64,000 nt of DNA from NCBI RefSeq assembly GCF_014206945.1, contig NZ_JACHON010000004.1, forward strand, positions 124,001 to 188,000. Reading direction: 5' to 3'. This document shows positions 45,490 through 56,229 of the stretch, piece after piece. The position numbers were made by a program, and so were the translations under genes. Each line of letters starts with the position of its first letter. Positions within the stretch are counted from its first letter, which is position 1. Under the pieces are notes generated by a model. The model did no database searches, was not told the origin of the DNA, and saw nothing but the letters and a program-made list of their open reading frames with translations. This stretch comes from Gracilibacillus halotolerans (GTDB taxonomy: Bacteria; Bacillota; Bacilli; Bacillales; Amphibacillaceae).

Positions 45490-46680
45490 TTATATAAATA
45501 AGCCTGCAATAGTTGCGGAAAGTATCGATGCTAGTGTCGCACCAACTAATAATTTTAGCCCATATCTTGAAACTCTTGCTCCTTTTTCAGCATCTAGACC
45601 TTGTACGGTTCCTGCAATTATCCCAATGGACGAGAAGTTAGCAAAGCTCGTTAAAAATACGGTTAAAATACCTGTGGCCTTTTCTGAAATATTTCCTACT
45701 AATGGTTGAAGTTCTAACATCGCTACAAATTCGTTGGTGATTATTTTTGTCCCCATAATTGAGCCTGCTGAAATCGCTTCGCTTGCTGGGATTCCCATAA
45801 GGAAAGCAATTGGCGAAAAGACATAACCTAAAATTTGTTGCAGTGTAACACCACCAAAAATTGCTTGTGTTATCCAGTTTACTAATTCTAATGAAGCTAT
45901 AAAAGCAACTAGCATTGCTGCAACAATAAGTGCTATTTTTCCACCATCTAAGGCACCATTCCCCATTGCTTCAAAGAAACTTTTTGCATCGGAAACTTCT
46001 TTAATATCCACTACATCTTCTTCTGGTCTCACTTTTACAGGAGCAATAATGGAAGCAACAATAAGCGCACTAAACATATTTAACGGTACTGCAACTAGAA
46101 CATACTCCACTGGAAGCATCTGTATGTAAGCTCCGATAATCGATGCCGAAACGGAACCCATCGCTGAGGCGCTAACGATATATAATCGATTATCATTCAA
46201 GTGATGAAATTGTGACTTAATGGCAAGTAGTGCTTCCGATTGTCCAAAGAACATACTATTCACAGCATTAAATGATTCTACTTTAGGTAGACCTGTTATT
46301 TTGGATAAACCCCAACCAATATATTTAATTAATAATGGTAAGATTCGTAAATACGTTAAAATAGAAAGTAATGTCGCAAAGAAAATGATTAATAACAATA
46401 CGTTAAAAAAGAAAACACTTGCGCCTTCTTCAATAACTAAACCTCCAAGAATAAAGGCCACACCTGTTTGTCCAAACTCAATCAATTTATTAAACATAGA
46501 AGAAATGGACTGTATTATTATCTCTCCTATTGGCGTCATGAACATAAACCATGTTGTAATTAGTTGTGCCAGTAGCATGACCCCTATACCAATAAAATTG
46601 ATATTCTTTCTATCATTGGATAGAGCGTACGCCAATCCAATCACAATCAATACAGACAAAACCCCTAATAAAATACTCAT
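45490..46680 (-). CDS. nupC: Concentrative nucleoside transporter, NupC/CNT family
   Basis: 396 aa with about 9-10 TMs. CNT hallmarks are FFNVLLLIIFFATLLSIL, GQSEALLAIK and the ESFNAVNSMFFGQSE region, plus GTKIITNEFVAMLELQ and ANFSSIGIIAGTVQGL in the C-terminal half. Imports nucleosides with H+ or Na+. No purine or deoR-type regulator is next to it. Confidence 0.92.
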   Translation of the reverse strand: MSILLGVLSVLIVIGLAYALSNDRKNINFIGIGVMLLAQLITTWFMFMTPIGEIIIQSISSMFNKLIEFGQTGVAFILGGLVIEEGASVFFFNVLLLIIFFATLLSILTYLRILPLLIKYIGWGLSKITGLPKVESFNAVNSMFFGQSEALLAIKSQFHHLNDNRLYIVSASAMGSVSASIIGAYIQMLPVEYVLVAVPLNMFSALIVASIIAPVKVRPEEDVVDIKEVSDAKSFFEAMGNGALDGGKIALIVAAMLVAFIASLELVNWITQAIFGGVTLQQILGYVFSPIAFLMGIPASEAISAGSIMGTKIITNEFVAMLELQPLVGNISEKATGILTVFLTSFANFSSIGIIAGTVQGLDAEKGARVSRYGLKLLVGATLASILSATIAGLFI

Positions 46681-46952
46681 ATTTGCTCCTCCGATCCAAT
46701 TCTCGTTATTACTAATTTACCCATTTTCACTTAGCAATAATCCTAACTAACATTTATATTATTTAGATTAATGCTTAAACATGTACAAAGTTTTCTCGTG
46801 AACTACTCCAGATTACATTCTCCTAAATACACATCTCTATACAATAACACAAAAAAGGGAGATTATTTAAAGAATTACCTCTCAAAATGTTTAATCTTTT
46901 TACCTCCCTGCGCATACAATGGATTAATACAAGCAGAGGAGGGGATGTTCAC

Positions 46953-48104
46953 TTGAAAAATAGAAATTTTGTTATATCGGAAGAAGATTGGTCCCTCCAC
47001 CGAAAAGGGTTTGATGACCAAAAACGTCATCAGGATAAAATAAAAGAGGTATTGAGAAACAAACTACCTGAAGTAATTAGTGAAGAAAACATCGTTATGT
47101 CAAGGGGAAAAGATATTATTCGTATCCCTATTCGTTCTTTAGACGAATATAAAATACGTTACAATTCATCAAATCGTAAACATGTTGGTCAAGGTGACGG
47201 GGAGGGCAACCCAAGTGTAGGGGATGTAATAGGTAAGGATTCTTCTGACCAATCCGATAAGGCTGGTGATAAAGCAGGCGATCAGCCTGGAATAGATTAT
47301 TATGAGGCAGAGGTCGATTTTGAAACAATCGAGGAAGCCTTTTTTTCTCAACTTGAGCTACCGAATTTACAGGAAAAAGAGAAAGATAATATTACGACAA
47401 CAAATATTGAATTTAACGATATCCGCAAGCAAGGTTTAACTGGTAATATTGATAAAAAACGTACGATGCTCGCAGCTTATTTACGTAATGCTTTGGAAGG
47501 AATCCCTACTTTTTCACCAATTTATCCTGATGACCTACGTTATAAAACGTGGGACGATGTGGTTAAACCTGAGTCAAAAGCTGTCGTTATTGCACTGATG
47601 GACACAAGTGGCTCGATGGGGCAATTTGAAAAGTATGTAGCAAGAAGTTTCTATTTTTGGATGGTACGATTTTTACGGAAAAAATACGAAACAGTGGATG
47701 TGGAGTTTGTAGCACACCATACAGAGGCAAAGGTTGTAGACGAAGAATCCTTCTTCACAAAGGGCGAGAGTGGAGGAACCATTTGTTCATCCGCTTATCG
47801 AAAAGCAATCGATTTAATTGAATCCAAATATTCACCTAGTCGATATAATATTTATGTCTTTCACTTTTCTGATGGTGATAATTTAACGTCTGATAATCGC
47901 AGAGTAATGGAGGCATTAGAAAAATTATTTCCATATATTAATATGTTTGGCTATGGTGAAGTGAATCAGTTCAATCGTTACTCTACTTTAATGCAAACGT
48001 TTAAACATATTAACCACCCATTATTTAAACATTTTATCTTACGGAACCGCGAAGACGTATTTTATGCGATGAAGGAATTCTTTAGTAAGCAAAAAACAAC
48101 ATAA
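46953..48104 (+). CDS. yhbH: Sporulation protein YhbH (DUF444, vWA-like)
   Basis: 383 aa. Starts with [14 protein letters not shown] and [14 protein letters not shown], then a Gly/Asp-rich linker. The C-terminal half is von Willebrand A-like with MIDAS residues in MDTSGSMG and FSDGDN. The homologue in E. coli (YeaH) acts with the kinase YeaG (PrkA). In B. subtilis it is sporulation-induced. The TTG start has an excellent GAGGAGGGG 8 nt upstream; the longer frame from 46887 has none. Confidence 0.93.
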   Translation: MKNRNFVISEEDWSLHRKGFDDQKRHQDKIKEVLRNKLPEVISEENIVMSRGKDIIRIPIRSLDEYKIRYNSSNRKHVGQGDGEGNPSVGDVIGKDSSDQSDKAGDKAGDQPGIDYYEAEVDFETIEEAFFSQLELPNLQEKEKDNITTTNIEFNDIRKQGLTGNIDKKRTMLAAYLRNALEGIPTFSPIYPDDLRYKTWDDVVKPESKAVVIALMDTSGSMGQFEKYVARSFYFWMVRFLRKKYETVDVEFVAHHTEAKVVDEESFFTKGESGGTICSSAYRKAIDLIESKYSPSRYNIYVFHFSDGDNLTSDNRRVMEALEKLFPYINMFGYGEVNQFNRYSTLMQTFKHINHPLFKHFILRNREDVFYAMKEFFSKQKTT

Positions 48105-48108
48105 ATAT

Positions 48109-48227
48109 AGAAAAGCGTAAGCACCTTGTTCACCCTCGACAAGCTTAAGTAAGGCTTGACGTGGCGCTCTTTGCCACAGAATAGCATTACTTAAGACCTC
48201 GAGGGGGTAGGGGCTGAAGCTAGACAA
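48109..48227 (+). repeat. 119-bp interspersed hairpin element, copy 2
   Basis: Same ends (AGAAAAGCG... GCTAGACAA), same length and same hairpin arms as copies 1 and 3. The apical stem is GTGGC/GCCAC. Starts 5 bp after the yhbH stop. Confidence 0.85.
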
Positions 48228-48230
48228 TAT

Positions 48231-48260
48231 AGAAAAGCACAAGCGCCTTGCTCATCCCCG
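48231..48260 (+). repeat. Truncated tandem copy of the 119-bp element
   Basis: First 30 bp of the element (AGAAAAGCACAAGCGCCTTG and on to CCCCG) restart 3 bp after copy 2, then end abruptly. Confidence 0.75.
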
Positions 48261-48273
48261 TTAAACAAAAAAG

Positions 48274-48310
48274 TCGCCAAAGGAGTATAATATCTCCTCT
48301 GGCGATTTTG
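48274..48310. terminator. Bidirectional terminator between yhbH and odhB
   Basis: TCGCCA-AGGAG / CTCCT-TGGCGA stem with one mismatch, with T run on the plus side and T6 on the minus strand. Confidence 0.85.
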
Positions 48311-48317
48311 TGTTCTA

Positions 48318-49574
48318 TTATCCTTCTAACAATAAATCATATGGATCTTCTAAAAGTTGTTTAATACGCACTAAGAATTGGACAGCTTCTTTTCCATCTA
48401 CAATGCGGTGGTCATAGGACAATGCCACATACATCATTGGACGAATTTCTATCGTATCATCCGGCATTGCTACAGGACGTTTTTGAATCGTATGCATTCC
48501 TAAAATCCCTACTTGAGGCGCATTTAAAATCGGTGTAGATAATAGAGAACCGAATATTCCACCATTTGTTATGGTGAAGGATCCACCTTGTAAATCTTGA
48601 AGCTGTAATTCTTTATTACGAGCTTTTAGACCAAGATCCATAATTTCAGATTCAATTCCAGCAAAGTCTAACTTATCAGCATCACGTACAACTGGAACTA
48701 CTAATCCATCATCTGTCGATACCGCAATACCAATATCATAGAATTTCTTTAATAGAATTTCATTATCTTCAATTTCAGCATTAAGATATGGGAAATCTTT
48801 TAATGCTGCAACGACTGCTTTTGTAAAGAATGACATAAATCCAAGCTTTACACCATGCTTTTCTTGGAATTTATCTTTTCTTTCACTTCTGAGCTTCATT
48901 ACTGCTGTCATATCAATCTCGTTAAACGTTGTTAGCATAGCTGAATTGTGCTGTGCTTCCACTAAACGCTTTGCAATTGTTTGACGACGACGTGACATTT
49001 TCTCGCGTTCGATGCGATTATCGGAAGTTTGTTCATTAGCTGCTGGTTGGCTCGCTTTCTTCTCATTACTAGATTGTGCTTTGGAAGGTGCTTTTGCGTG
49101 TTGTTCTACATCTTCTGAACGTACACGCCCTAATGGATCACTTGCTTGAACTTCTGATAAATCGATACCTAATTCACGAGCTCGTTTTCTCGTGGCTGGT
49201 GAAGCAATAACTTTATCTTTAGAACCTGCAGACGGTGATGCAGATTCTTTACTTTCCTCAGCCTGTGAGTCTTCCTTAGCTGTTTCTTCTTTAGGCGTAT
49301 CCGTAGATGGTGATTCAGATGACGATGCAGTTGCACTTCCACTTTCGTCTATTTCAGCGATTACCTCACCTACTTCTACATCTTCCCCTTCTTGCTTTAA
49401 AACCTTCGCAAGAGTACCACTGTATTCAGCATTTACTTCAACGTTCACTTTATCTGTTTCTAGCTCACAGATAGGATCCCCTTTTTGGACGGATTCACCT
49501 TCTTTAACTAACCATTCGGCTATCGTACCTTCTGAAATAGATTCTGCTAACTCTGGCACCTTGATTTCTTTCAT
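48318..49574 (-). CDS. odhB: 2-oxoglutarate dehydrogenase E2, dihydrolipoyl succinyltransferase
   Basis: 418 aa. Lipoyl domain (about 1-78) with the lipoyl-Lys in ELETDKVNV. Ser/Glu/Ala-rich linker, peripheral-subunit-binding domain ([19 protein letters not shown]), and catalytic domain with [11 protein letters not shown] (active-site His and Asp). Transfers the succinyl group to CoA in the TCA cycle. Overlaps the odhA stop by 4 nt. Confidence 0.96.
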   Translation of the reverse strand: MKEIKVPELAESISEGTIAEWLVKEGESVQKGDPICELETDKVNVEVNAEYSGTLAKVLKQEGEDVEVGEVIAEIDESGSATASSSESPSTDTPKEETAKEDSQAEESKESASPSAGSKDKVIASPATRKRARELGIDLSEVQASDPLGRVRSEDVEQHAKAPSKAQSSNEKKASQPAANEQTSDNRIEREKMSRRRQTIAKRLVEAQHNSAMLTTFNEIDMTAVMKLRSERKDKFQEKHGVKLGFMSFFTKAVVAALKDFPYLNAEIEDNEILLKKFYDIGIAVSTDDGLVVPVVRDADKLDFAGIESEIMDLGLKARNKELQLQDLQGGSFTITNGGIFGSLLSTPILNAPQVGILGMHTIQKRPVAMPDDTIEIRPMMYVALSYDHRIVDGKEAVQFLVRIKQLLEDPYDLLLEG

Positions 49575-52453
49575 TTGGATTCTCCTCCTTCAGACATCTC
49601 TAAAGCTTTTGCTAAAATACGTTTTTGCTCCGTTCTGTGAATTTGTGGATCTCCTACCGAAGGCGAAGAACGATGACAACGGCCAACATATTTTAATTCT
49701 ATATCTTTACCTAATTCATCTAGCATTGTGAATAGAGGTTCTTTCACAAAATCCCAGCTTCCCATATTCTTCGGTTCTTCCTGGACCCATACAACTTCTT
49801 TTACATTCGGACATCCCTTTAATACCTCTTTTATCTGTTTTAGCGGGAATGGATATATTTGCTCTACTCTAAGCACGTGAACATGCTTGTAGCCTTCCGG
49901 GTTCTCGCTCATTTTCTCTTCAATATCAACCATCACTTTACCAGAACCAATAAGTAGCCGTTCCGCTTTTTTGGACGTTTTATTGAGACCCGGTTGGAGC
50001 AATAGTGGCTTAAATTTTCCAGTTGTAAATTCTTTAAGCTCCGACACTGCTCGTGGGCTTCGTAATAAACTTTTCGGTGTCATTATGATTAGTGGACGAG
50101 CTGCTTCACTATCTACAAGGGCTGCTTGCCTACGTAACAAGTGGAAGAATTGCGCACTATTTGTTACATTCGCAACAATCCAGTTGTTTTCTGCAGCACT
50201 CTGTAAAAATCTCTCCAATCGCGCACTCGAGTGTTCTGGTCCTTGACCTTCATAGCCATGGGGTAAAAGAACTACCATGTTGGAGCGCTCTCCCCATTTT
50301 GCTCGAGCAGAGGAGATGAACTGGTCAAAGATAACTTGAGCCACGTTAGCAAAATCACCAAATTGCGCTTCCCATAATACTAGGGTTTTAGGGGCTTTTA
50401 CACTATATCCATATTCAAAACCTAGTACCGCTACCTCTGAAAGCGGGCTATTATGGATATCAAAGGTTGCCTTCGCTTCCGATAAACCATGCATAGGACT
50501 ATATGTTTCATTCGTCTCCACATCATGTAGTACAAGATGTCGATGGGCGAATGTACCACGCTCGGAATCTTGACCACTCATACGAATTGGCAAACCATCA
50601 TGAAGGATGGAACCAAATGCGAGGGCTTCACCAACCGCCCAATCCGCTTTTCCTTCTTTATCAAATGTTTCATGTCGCTTCTGAAGTATTCTCTCAAGTT
50701 TTTTGAAAGCTTGGAATCCTTCTGGTCGCTCCAATAACCCTTTGTTTATCGATTTAAGTACGTCTTCTGGTACAGCCGTATCAAAATCTTCTAAATCCTT
50801 TTGTAAAGCCTCTGGTATTGGTTCTGCTTCTGGGTTTTCATTAATGTTCTCTGTCATACTATCGTAGATGCCTTTTAGTTTTTCAAAGACACCATTTTTC
50901 ATTGATTCAAAGGTTTCTGGTGTAATAATCCCCTCATCCTCAAGTTGCTTTGCATAAACGGATGCACAAGTAGGATGATTATCGATTTGTTTATATAGTA
51001 ATGGCTGAGTAGCACGTGGTTCATCCATTTCGTTATGTCCATAACGACGGTATCCAACTAAGTCAATCACTATATCTTTTTTAAACTTCTTGCGATAATC
51101 ATACGCTAATACTGCCGCTGCAATACAAGCTTCTGGATCGTCGGCATTTACATGGATAATCGGCACCTCGAAACCTTTCGCTAAATCGCTCGCATATCTC
51201 GTAGAACGACTCTGTTCTTGACTTGTTGTAAACCCGACAAGATTATTTGCGATAATATGTAAGGTTCCACCAGTTTCGTAGCCAGGTAATGCACTCAGAT
51301 TAAACGTTTCAGGAACTACTCCCTCACCGATAAATGCTGCGTCCCCATGTATTAATATTGCAAAGGCCTTATTTGTGTCACGAATCGGTTTACCTTTTTG
51401 ATATCGGTAATCCTGCGCGGCTCTCGTAAAACCTTCTACAACTGGATTCACAAACTCTAAGTGTGAAGGGTTATGAGCTAGTGTAATTTTTGTAGGCGAT
51501 GGCTTTTCGCCTCCTACTTCACGCTCTGCTCCAAAATGGTATTTTACATCTCCAGTCCAGCCATAAGAAATAGCTCTAGAGTCTGGTGAAGATGGAATTA
51601 ATTCTTTATCAGCTGACGGATGGAATTCGGAAAATAGTTTATCAAAAGGCTTACCTAATATGTGTGTGAGTACACTTAACCTTCCGCGGTGTGCCATCCC
51701 CATTAGAATTTCTTCTGTGTCATCATAGAGTGAATTTTGCACAAATCGATCCAATATCGGGACCATCATTTCTAATCCTTCGATCGAGAATCGTTTCTGT
51801 GCTACGAATGTCTTGGCTAAGAAATTCTCAAAGCCTTCAACATCTGTGATTTTTTGTAACAATTCTTTTTTCTCTTCCTGTGACATGGATAAGCGATATT
51901 TTCCTGATTCGATATTCTGTTGAAACCAGTAACGCTCTTCATCGTTATTAACATGGTCATATTCAAATGAAATTCTACTCGCATACTGATTAAGTAGATA
52001 TTCCACTAAATCGTTAGCAGTTTTAACGCCATCTACCTGACCTTCCCACACCCATTCGGCAGGAATCGCTTCCAAATCTTCTTTCGTTAAACCATAGTTT
52101 TCTGGTTCGACTACCGAAGTATCGATGGAATCCCCTGCTTTAACTGGGTATATATCCGCTTTCAAATGACCGTAACGACGAATAGCCTCAACAAGCCTGA
52201 TTGCTGAGGTGAGATGCTTCGCATTCATATTGAAGGATGAATTGCTATGTTGCGTTGCTTCTCCCTGCTGGTTTACTGTTGCTACTTTGGGAGCTCCGTA
52301 TTGCTCAAACATTTCCTGTAATGAGGCATCTACAGAGTTCTTATCTTCCAAATAGCGCTCATACTGTTCTTCTAAATATCCCATATTAGGACCATAAAAT
52401 TTCGTCCAGAATCTCTCACTGGATCCCTGCTGTGTCACGTCATATACCCCCAT
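49571..52453 (-). CDS. odhA: 2-oxoglutarate dehydrogenase E1
   Basis: 960 aa, slightly longer than B. subtilis OdhA (944). The N-terminal motif [35 protein letters not shown], ThDP-binding region [28 protein letters not shown] and [14 protein letters not shown] are typical. Decarboxylates 2-oxoglutarate and loads the E2 lipoyl group. The ATG lacks a good ribosome site, and a GTG at 52438 follows GGGGG and could be the real start. Two cre-like boxes lie upstream, suggesting catabolite repression. Confidence 0.95.
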   Translation of the reverse strand: MGVYDVTQQGSSERFWTKFYGPNMGYLEEQYERYLEDKNSVDASLQEMFEQYGAPKVATVNQQGEATQHSNSSFNMNAKHLTSAIRLVEAIRRYGHLKADIYPVKAGDSIDTSVVEPENYGLTKEDLEAIPAEWVWEGQVDGVKTANDLVEYLLNQYASRISFEYDHVNNDEERYWFQQNIESGKYRLSMSQEEKKELLQKITDVEGFENFLAKTFVAQKRFSIEGLEMMVPILDRFVQNSLYDDTEEILMGMAHRGRLSVLTHILGKPFDKLFSEFHPSADKELIPSSPDSRAISYGWTGDVKYHFGAEREVGGEKPSPTKITLAHNPSHLEFVNPVVEGFTRAAQDYRYQKGKPIRDTNKAFAILIHGDAAFIGEGVVPETFNLSALPGYETGGTLHIIANNLVGFTTSQEQSRSTRYASDLAKGFEVPIIHVNADDPEACIAAAVLAYDYRKKFKKDIVIDLVGYRRYGHNEMDEPRATQPLLYKQIDNHPTCASVYAKQLEDEGIITPETFESMKNGVFEKLKGIYDSMTENINENPEAEPIPEALQKDLEDFDTAVPEDVLKSINKGLLERPEGFQAFKKLERILQKRHETFDKEGKADWAVGEALAFGSILHDGLPIRMSGQDSERGTFAHRHLVLHDVETNETYSPMHGLSEAKATFDIHNSPLSEVAVLGFEYGYSVKAPKTLVLWEAQFGDFANVAQVIFDQFISSARAKWGERSNMVVLLPHGYEGQGPEHSSARLERFLQSAAENNWIVANVTNSAQFFHLLRRQAALVDSEAARPLIIMTPKSLLRSPRAVSELKEFTTGKFKPLLLQPGLNKTSKKAERLLIGSGKVMVDIEEKMSENPEGYKHVHVLRVEQIYPFPLKQIKEVLKGCPNVKEVVWVQEEPKNMGSWDFVKEPLFTMLDELGKDIELKYVGRCHRSSPSVGDPQIHRTEQKRILAKALEMSEGGESK

Positions 52454-52582
52454 TAGAAGTCACTTAGTACTTTTTTCTTGAACTCCCCATCCAAATAAAT
52501 ATAATGTTTAACCATTACACCAATAAATATAACCTATTTCACCTTGGGAAACAACAATTTCGATACGATAATTGAAAAACTT

Positions 52583-52618
52583 TTAAAGCGTTATCTTAAT
52601 TTATTGTAAACGGCTTCA
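52583..52618 (-). promoter_or_regulatory. Tandem cre-like (CcpA) sites upstream of odhAB
   Basis: At 52605-52618 TGTAAACGGCTTCA matches 13 of 14 of TGWAANCGNTNWCA. At 52583-52596 TTAAAGCGTTATCT matches 12 of 14. They are 22 bp apart and about 140 bp before odhA. Confidence 0.6.
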
Positions 52619-52704
52619 AAAGTAGGTGATTTGAACTAGTATAATGGGATTTATTTCATATTAATTTCACTAAGCAACTCTATGTTTTTTTGATTAACCA
52701 TCAT

Positions 52705-53619
52705 TTATTTAATTTCCATTGCAAAACGTTTAAGCAACCATCGTTCTGCTAAATCTATCCATTGTGCAGCATCTGCATTTATTAAATCATGGTTGTTCGC
52801 TGTTGCCTGTGTTGAGAGACTTAAACCGTGTGGACCTTCTTCAAAAATATGTACCTCAAAAGGAATACCTTTGTCTGCTAAAGCAGTAGCCATTCTAGTA
52901 GTGTGACCAACTGGAACTAAGGAATCCTCACTTGTGGACCACAAAAACATAGGAGGTGTGTGTTCATTTACAAGGCGAGCGGGACTTACTTTGTATAATG
53001 CCTCATCATCTGGCGTTTCTGTACCTAAGAGTGACATAGCAGAAGCTCTAAATAACGCTTCGTCTGATTCATTCTTCTCAATATCTCGCATATACAAGTA
53101 ATCACTCAGCATATAACCTGCAATTGTAGTGGCTGGTCGAAGTGCTTCAGGATTTACCTTAAAATAATCCGTTAATATTTCGTGATTCCAATAAACAGAG
53201 TAAGTTGCCACGTTATGAGCACCTGCTGAAAAACCACATAGAGCTATTTTATCTGTGTCAATTAACCAATTATCTGCATTCTCTCTTAGCAATAGCATAG
53301 CTGCACCGATGTCTCTTATAGGTGATGGAAAAATCGTGCGCTCTCGTTTTTCTACTCCTTTATGAACTAATTCGAATGATTCTCCTTTTTCAAAATAAAC
53401 GGAATAACGTAAAACAAAGACATGATAGCCCATAGCTGCAAATCGTAGCGCAACTGGTTCTGCCTCCCGATCTGAACAAAATAAATATGCACCCCCAGGA
53501 CAAATTAGAACAGCAGGTCGCTTTTTACCATTATGTATTTCCGGTGAATCATCCTGAACATACGTAGTCAATATAACATCTTCACGATTTTCATAAAGTT
53601 GTATTTTTTCTACTAGCAT
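52705..53619 (-). CDS. Alpha/beta hydrolase (acetyl-esterase/lipase-like)
   Basis: 304 aa, cytosolic. Oxyanion-hole segment CPGGAYLFCS, nucleophile Ser in GFSAGAHNVA, Asp in EDSLVPVGH, His in EEGPHGLSLS. The family includes acetyl-xylan esterases and general carboxylesterases; this one resembles YpfH/BD-FAE-like sugar esterases. Ribosome site AGGAGG. Substrate unknown. Confidence 0.83.
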   Translation of the reverse strand: MLVEKIQLYENREDVILTTYVQDDSPEIHNGKKRPAVLICPGGAYLFCSDREAEPVALRFAAMGYHVFVLRYSVYFEKGESFELVHKGVEKRERTIFPSPIRDIGAAMLLLRENADNWLIDTDKIALCGFSAGAHNVATYSVYWNHEILTDYFKVNPEALRPATTIAGYMLSDYLYMRDIEKNESDEALFRASAMSLLGTETPDDEALYKVSPARLVNEHTPPMFLWSTSEDSLVPVGHTTRMATALADKGIPFEVHIFEEGPHGLSLSTQATANNHDLINADAAQWIDLAERWLLKRFAMEIK

Positions 53620-53683
53620 TGCTCAACCTCCTTTATTTATTAACCAAATTATATACCTCTCCTTCCCATTTGCAAATGGGTAT

Positions 53684-53802
53684 AGAAAAGCGAAAGCACC
53701 TTGCTCACCCCCGACAAGCTTAAGTAAGGCTTGACGTGGCGTTCTTTGCCACAGAATAGCATTACTTAAGACCTCGAGGGGGTAGGTGCTAGAGCTAGAC
53801 AA
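53684..53802 (-). repeat. 119-bp interspersed hairpin element, copy 3
   Basis: Third copy, again 119 bp, drawn in the same plus-strand sense as the others but between two minus-strand genes. Its outer arms AGCACCT / AGGTGCT pair perfectly, better than in copies 1 and 2. Confidence 0.85.
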
Positions 53803-53804
53803 TA

Positions 53805-53839
53805 AGAAAAGCGAAAGCACCTCGCCCACCCCCGACAAG
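53805..53839 (-). repeat. Truncated tandem copy of the 119-bp element
   Basis: First 35 bp of the element (to CCCGACAAG) repeated right after copy 3, then unrelated sequence. Confidence 0.75.
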
Positions 53840-53863
53840 ATTGTATCTTGAGACATAAAGAAA

Positions 53864-53888
53864 AAACTTGGCAACAGCCAAGTTTTTA
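53864..53888 (-). terminator. Terminator of prkA
   Basis: AAACTTGGC / GCCAAGTTT stem with T6 on the minus strand. Confidence 0.85.
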
Positions 53889-53900
53889 AAGTTGCAAGAA

Positions 53901-55796
53901 CTATCTATTTAACAAACTTCCAACATAACGCAATAAATCATTAGCAGATTGGGTTGTATATCCGTATTCCTCTACTAGGGTAGAAACGACCGCATTCATC
54001 TTCTTCAATTGTTGTTCATCAGGTGTTTTTGTAGAAGTTGTTATTTTCACAACGTCTTTTAAGTCTGCAAAGAGTTTTTTCTGTATTGCTTCTCTAAGTC
54101 TCTCATGCGATTGATAATCGAATTTCTTTCCTTTTCTCGCGTAAGCAGAAATACGTATAAGAATCTCTTCTCTAAAAGCTTTTTTGGCGTTTTCCGATAT
54201 TCCTATTTGCTCTTCAATCGAACGCATCAATTTTTCATCAGGTTGCATTTCTTCTTCTGTTAGTGGGTCGATTAATTTCGTTTTATTACAAAATGCTTCA
54301 ACGTTATCTAAATAATTATCCATTAGAGTTTTCGCTGATTCATCATAAGAATAGACAAACGCCTTTTGCACTTCCTTCTTAGCTAGTTCGTCGTATTCCT
54401 TCCTAGCAATCGATATATAGTCAAGGTATGTTTCCTTGTCCTCACTAGTAATCGAAGGATGATTGTCGAGTCCATCTTTTAATGAGCGAAGAACATCCAA
54501 TGCATTAATAGCTTGCATTTCCTTCCGGATAATTGTTGAAGAAATACGATTTATAACGTAACGTGGATCAATACCGCTCATTCCTTCATCGGGAAATTCC
54601 TTTTTTAATGTAACGACATCTTGATCACTAAATCCTTCAACATCTTGACCATTATATAAATATAATTTCTTTAAAATGCTTATATTGGATTGCTTAGATT
54701 CTTTTAGGCGCGTTAAAACAGAAAACATCGCAGCAGTCTTTAGAGCATGGGGTGCAATATGGACATCTTTCATATCACTTTCCGCTATCATCTTTTCGTA
54801 AATTCTTTCTTCTTGATCAAGTTTTAAATTATAAGGAATCGGCATAACAATCATTCTCGAGTGTAATGCCTCATTCTTTTCATTCGCGATAAACGAACGA
54901 TATTCCGACTCGTTAGTATGCGCCACGACCATTTCATCCGCTGAGATTAACGCGAATCTTCCTGCTTTAAAATTCCCTTCTTGAGTAAGAGAAAGGAGAT
55001 GCCATAAAAACTTTTCATCACACTTTAACATTTCTTGAAATTCCATTAAACCTCTATTCGCCTTGTTTAATTCTCCATCAAATCGGTAGGCACGAGGGTC
55101 GGATTCTGAACCATATGTGGCAATGGTAGAAAAATCAATCGATCCAGTTAAATCAGCAATATCCTGTGATTTCGGATCAGACGGACTAAACGTTCCAATT
55201 CCTACTCTGTTATCTTCAGAAAAAAATATTCTTTCTACTAATACATCTTCAATTTTTCCATTGTACTCCTCTTCTAATCGCATTCGGTTTAAAGGTGATA
55301 AACTACCTTCTATCTTGATTCCGTATTCCTTTTCAAATTCTCCTCGTAAATGTTGAGGTATTAAATGCAGAGGATTCTCATGCATTGGGCATCCTTTAAT
55401 CGCAAAAACTGCTCCTCGCTTCGTCAATGAATATTCCTCTAACCCTCTTTTCAATAATGTAACTAAGGTGGATTTCCCTCCAGAGACTGGTCCCATTAAT
55501 AGAAGTATTCTCTTTTTGACATCTAATCTTTTAGCAGCTGGATGAAAATATTCTTCTACAAGTTTTTCAAGCGCCTCTTCTAACCCAAATAAACTATCTT
55601 TAAAAAAGTTATACCGTTTAAACCCATCTTCTTCCTCGATTCCCTTTTCCATTATCATTTCATATATTCGTGAATGGGCAGACTGTGCTAAATATGGTCT
55701 ATCCTCCAACATTTTCAAATATTCTTTGAATGTCCCTTCCCATTTAAGGCTTTCTTGTTTGGTCCGGTACTCTTCCACTTTTTTTAATATGTCCAT
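53901..55796 (-). CDS. prkA: PrkA serine protein kinase / AAA+ ATPase
   Basis: 631 aa, normal length. N-terminal AAA domain with Walker A GPVSGGKSTL, plus YNGKIEDVLVERIFFSEDNRVGIGTFSPSDPKSQD and FQEMLKCDEKFLWHLLSLTQEGNFK, and a C-terminal kinase-like domain. B. subtilis PrkA is sporulation-induced and affects sigma-K-stage events; recent family work points to protease-like AAA activity too. Partner of YhbH and SpoVR, both elsewhere in the window. Excellent AGGAGGG ribosome site. Confidence 0.94.
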   Translation of the reverse strand: MDILKKVEEYRTKQESLKWEGTFKEYLKMLEDRPYLAQSAHSRIYEMIMEKGIEEEDGFKRYNFFKDSLFGLEEALEKLVEEYFHPAAKRLDVKKRILLLMGPVSGGKSTLVTLLKRGLEEYSLTKRGAVFAIKGCPMHENPLHLIPQHLRGEFEKEYGIKIEGSLSPLNRMRLEEEYNGKIEDVLVERIFFSEDNRVGIGTFSPSDPKSQDIADLTGSIDFSTIATYGSESDPRAYRFDGELNKANRGLMEFQEMLKCDEKFLWHLLSLTQEGNFKAGRFALISADEMVVAHTNESEYRSFIANEKNEALHSRMIVMPIPYNLKLDQEERIYEKMIAESDMKDVHIAPHALKTAAMFSVLTRLKESKQSNISILKKLYLYNGQDVEGFSDQDVVTLKKEFPDEGMSGIDPRYVINRISSTIIRKEMQAINALDVLRSLKDGLDNHPSITSEDKETYLDYISIARKEYDELAKKEVQKAFVYSYDESAKTLMDNYLDNVEAFCNKTKLIDPLTEEEMQPDEKLMRSIEEQIGISENAKKAFREEILIRISAYARKGKKFDYQSHERLREAIQKKLFADLKDVVKITTSTKTPDEQQLKKMNAVVSTLVEEYGYTTQSANDLLRYVGSLLNR

Positions 55797-56006
55797 GGAA
55801 TACCCTCCTATTGATGTCGTGACAGATTGAAACAGTATTTCGTGATGTTAGTTATCAATATATGAGAGAGCATAGGAAAAAATGATAATACGACGGACAT
55901 CGTTACGTATAATGAAATTGCTTCACAAAAGTCATTCATTCAAGTATAATTGAGAAAGATGAATACATAAAAAACACTTTGACATACAGTATTAAGGAGG
56001 ATTCCA

Positions 56007-56084
56007 ATGGGAGTTGCACTTATTATCGGAGTAAGCGTAGTATTTTTAGCGGCTATTTTCGCATCAGGTTATGAGGCCAAATAA
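56007..56084 (+). CDS. 25-aa single-span membrane miniprotein
   Basis: Short ORF with a perfect AAGGAGG 6 nt before ATG. The product begins MGVALIIGVSVVFLAAIFAS and ends GYEAK, one hydrophobic helix with a tiny polar tail. It is followed by its own strong terminator, so it is a real transcription unit. Divergent from prkA. Size and form recall small sporulation membrane peptides, but I cannot name a family. Confidence 0.7.
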   Translation: MGVALIIGVSVVFLAAIFASGYEAK

Positions 56085-56140
56085 CTTCGTAAACCAATAG
56101 AGATAGGATATATACTTTTCTCCATTATACACTGTTCAAA

Positions 56141-56170
56141 AGTACCGCCAATTTTTGGTGGTGCTTTTTT
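56141..56170 (+). terminator. Terminator of the 25-aa miniprotein gene
   Basis: AGTACCGCCA / TGGTGGTGCT stem followed by six T residues. Confidence 0.88.
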
Positions 56171-56178
56171 ATTAGAAA

Positions 56179-56211
56179 TCCCCTTAAGGAAAATCAATCG
56201 CCTTAAGGGGA
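56179..56211 (-). terminator. Terminator of GH13 gene
   Basis: CCCCTTAAGG / CCTTAAGGGG perfect stem, 18 bp past the stop codon on the minus strand. Confidence 0.8.
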
Positions 56212-56229
56212 CATTGCTCCTCTAAATTT

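Noticed and set aside
53623-53874. 83-codon minus-strand ORF
   Set aside because: Runs through the 119-bp element; its sequence is shared with a frame in copy 2 only because the repeat is.
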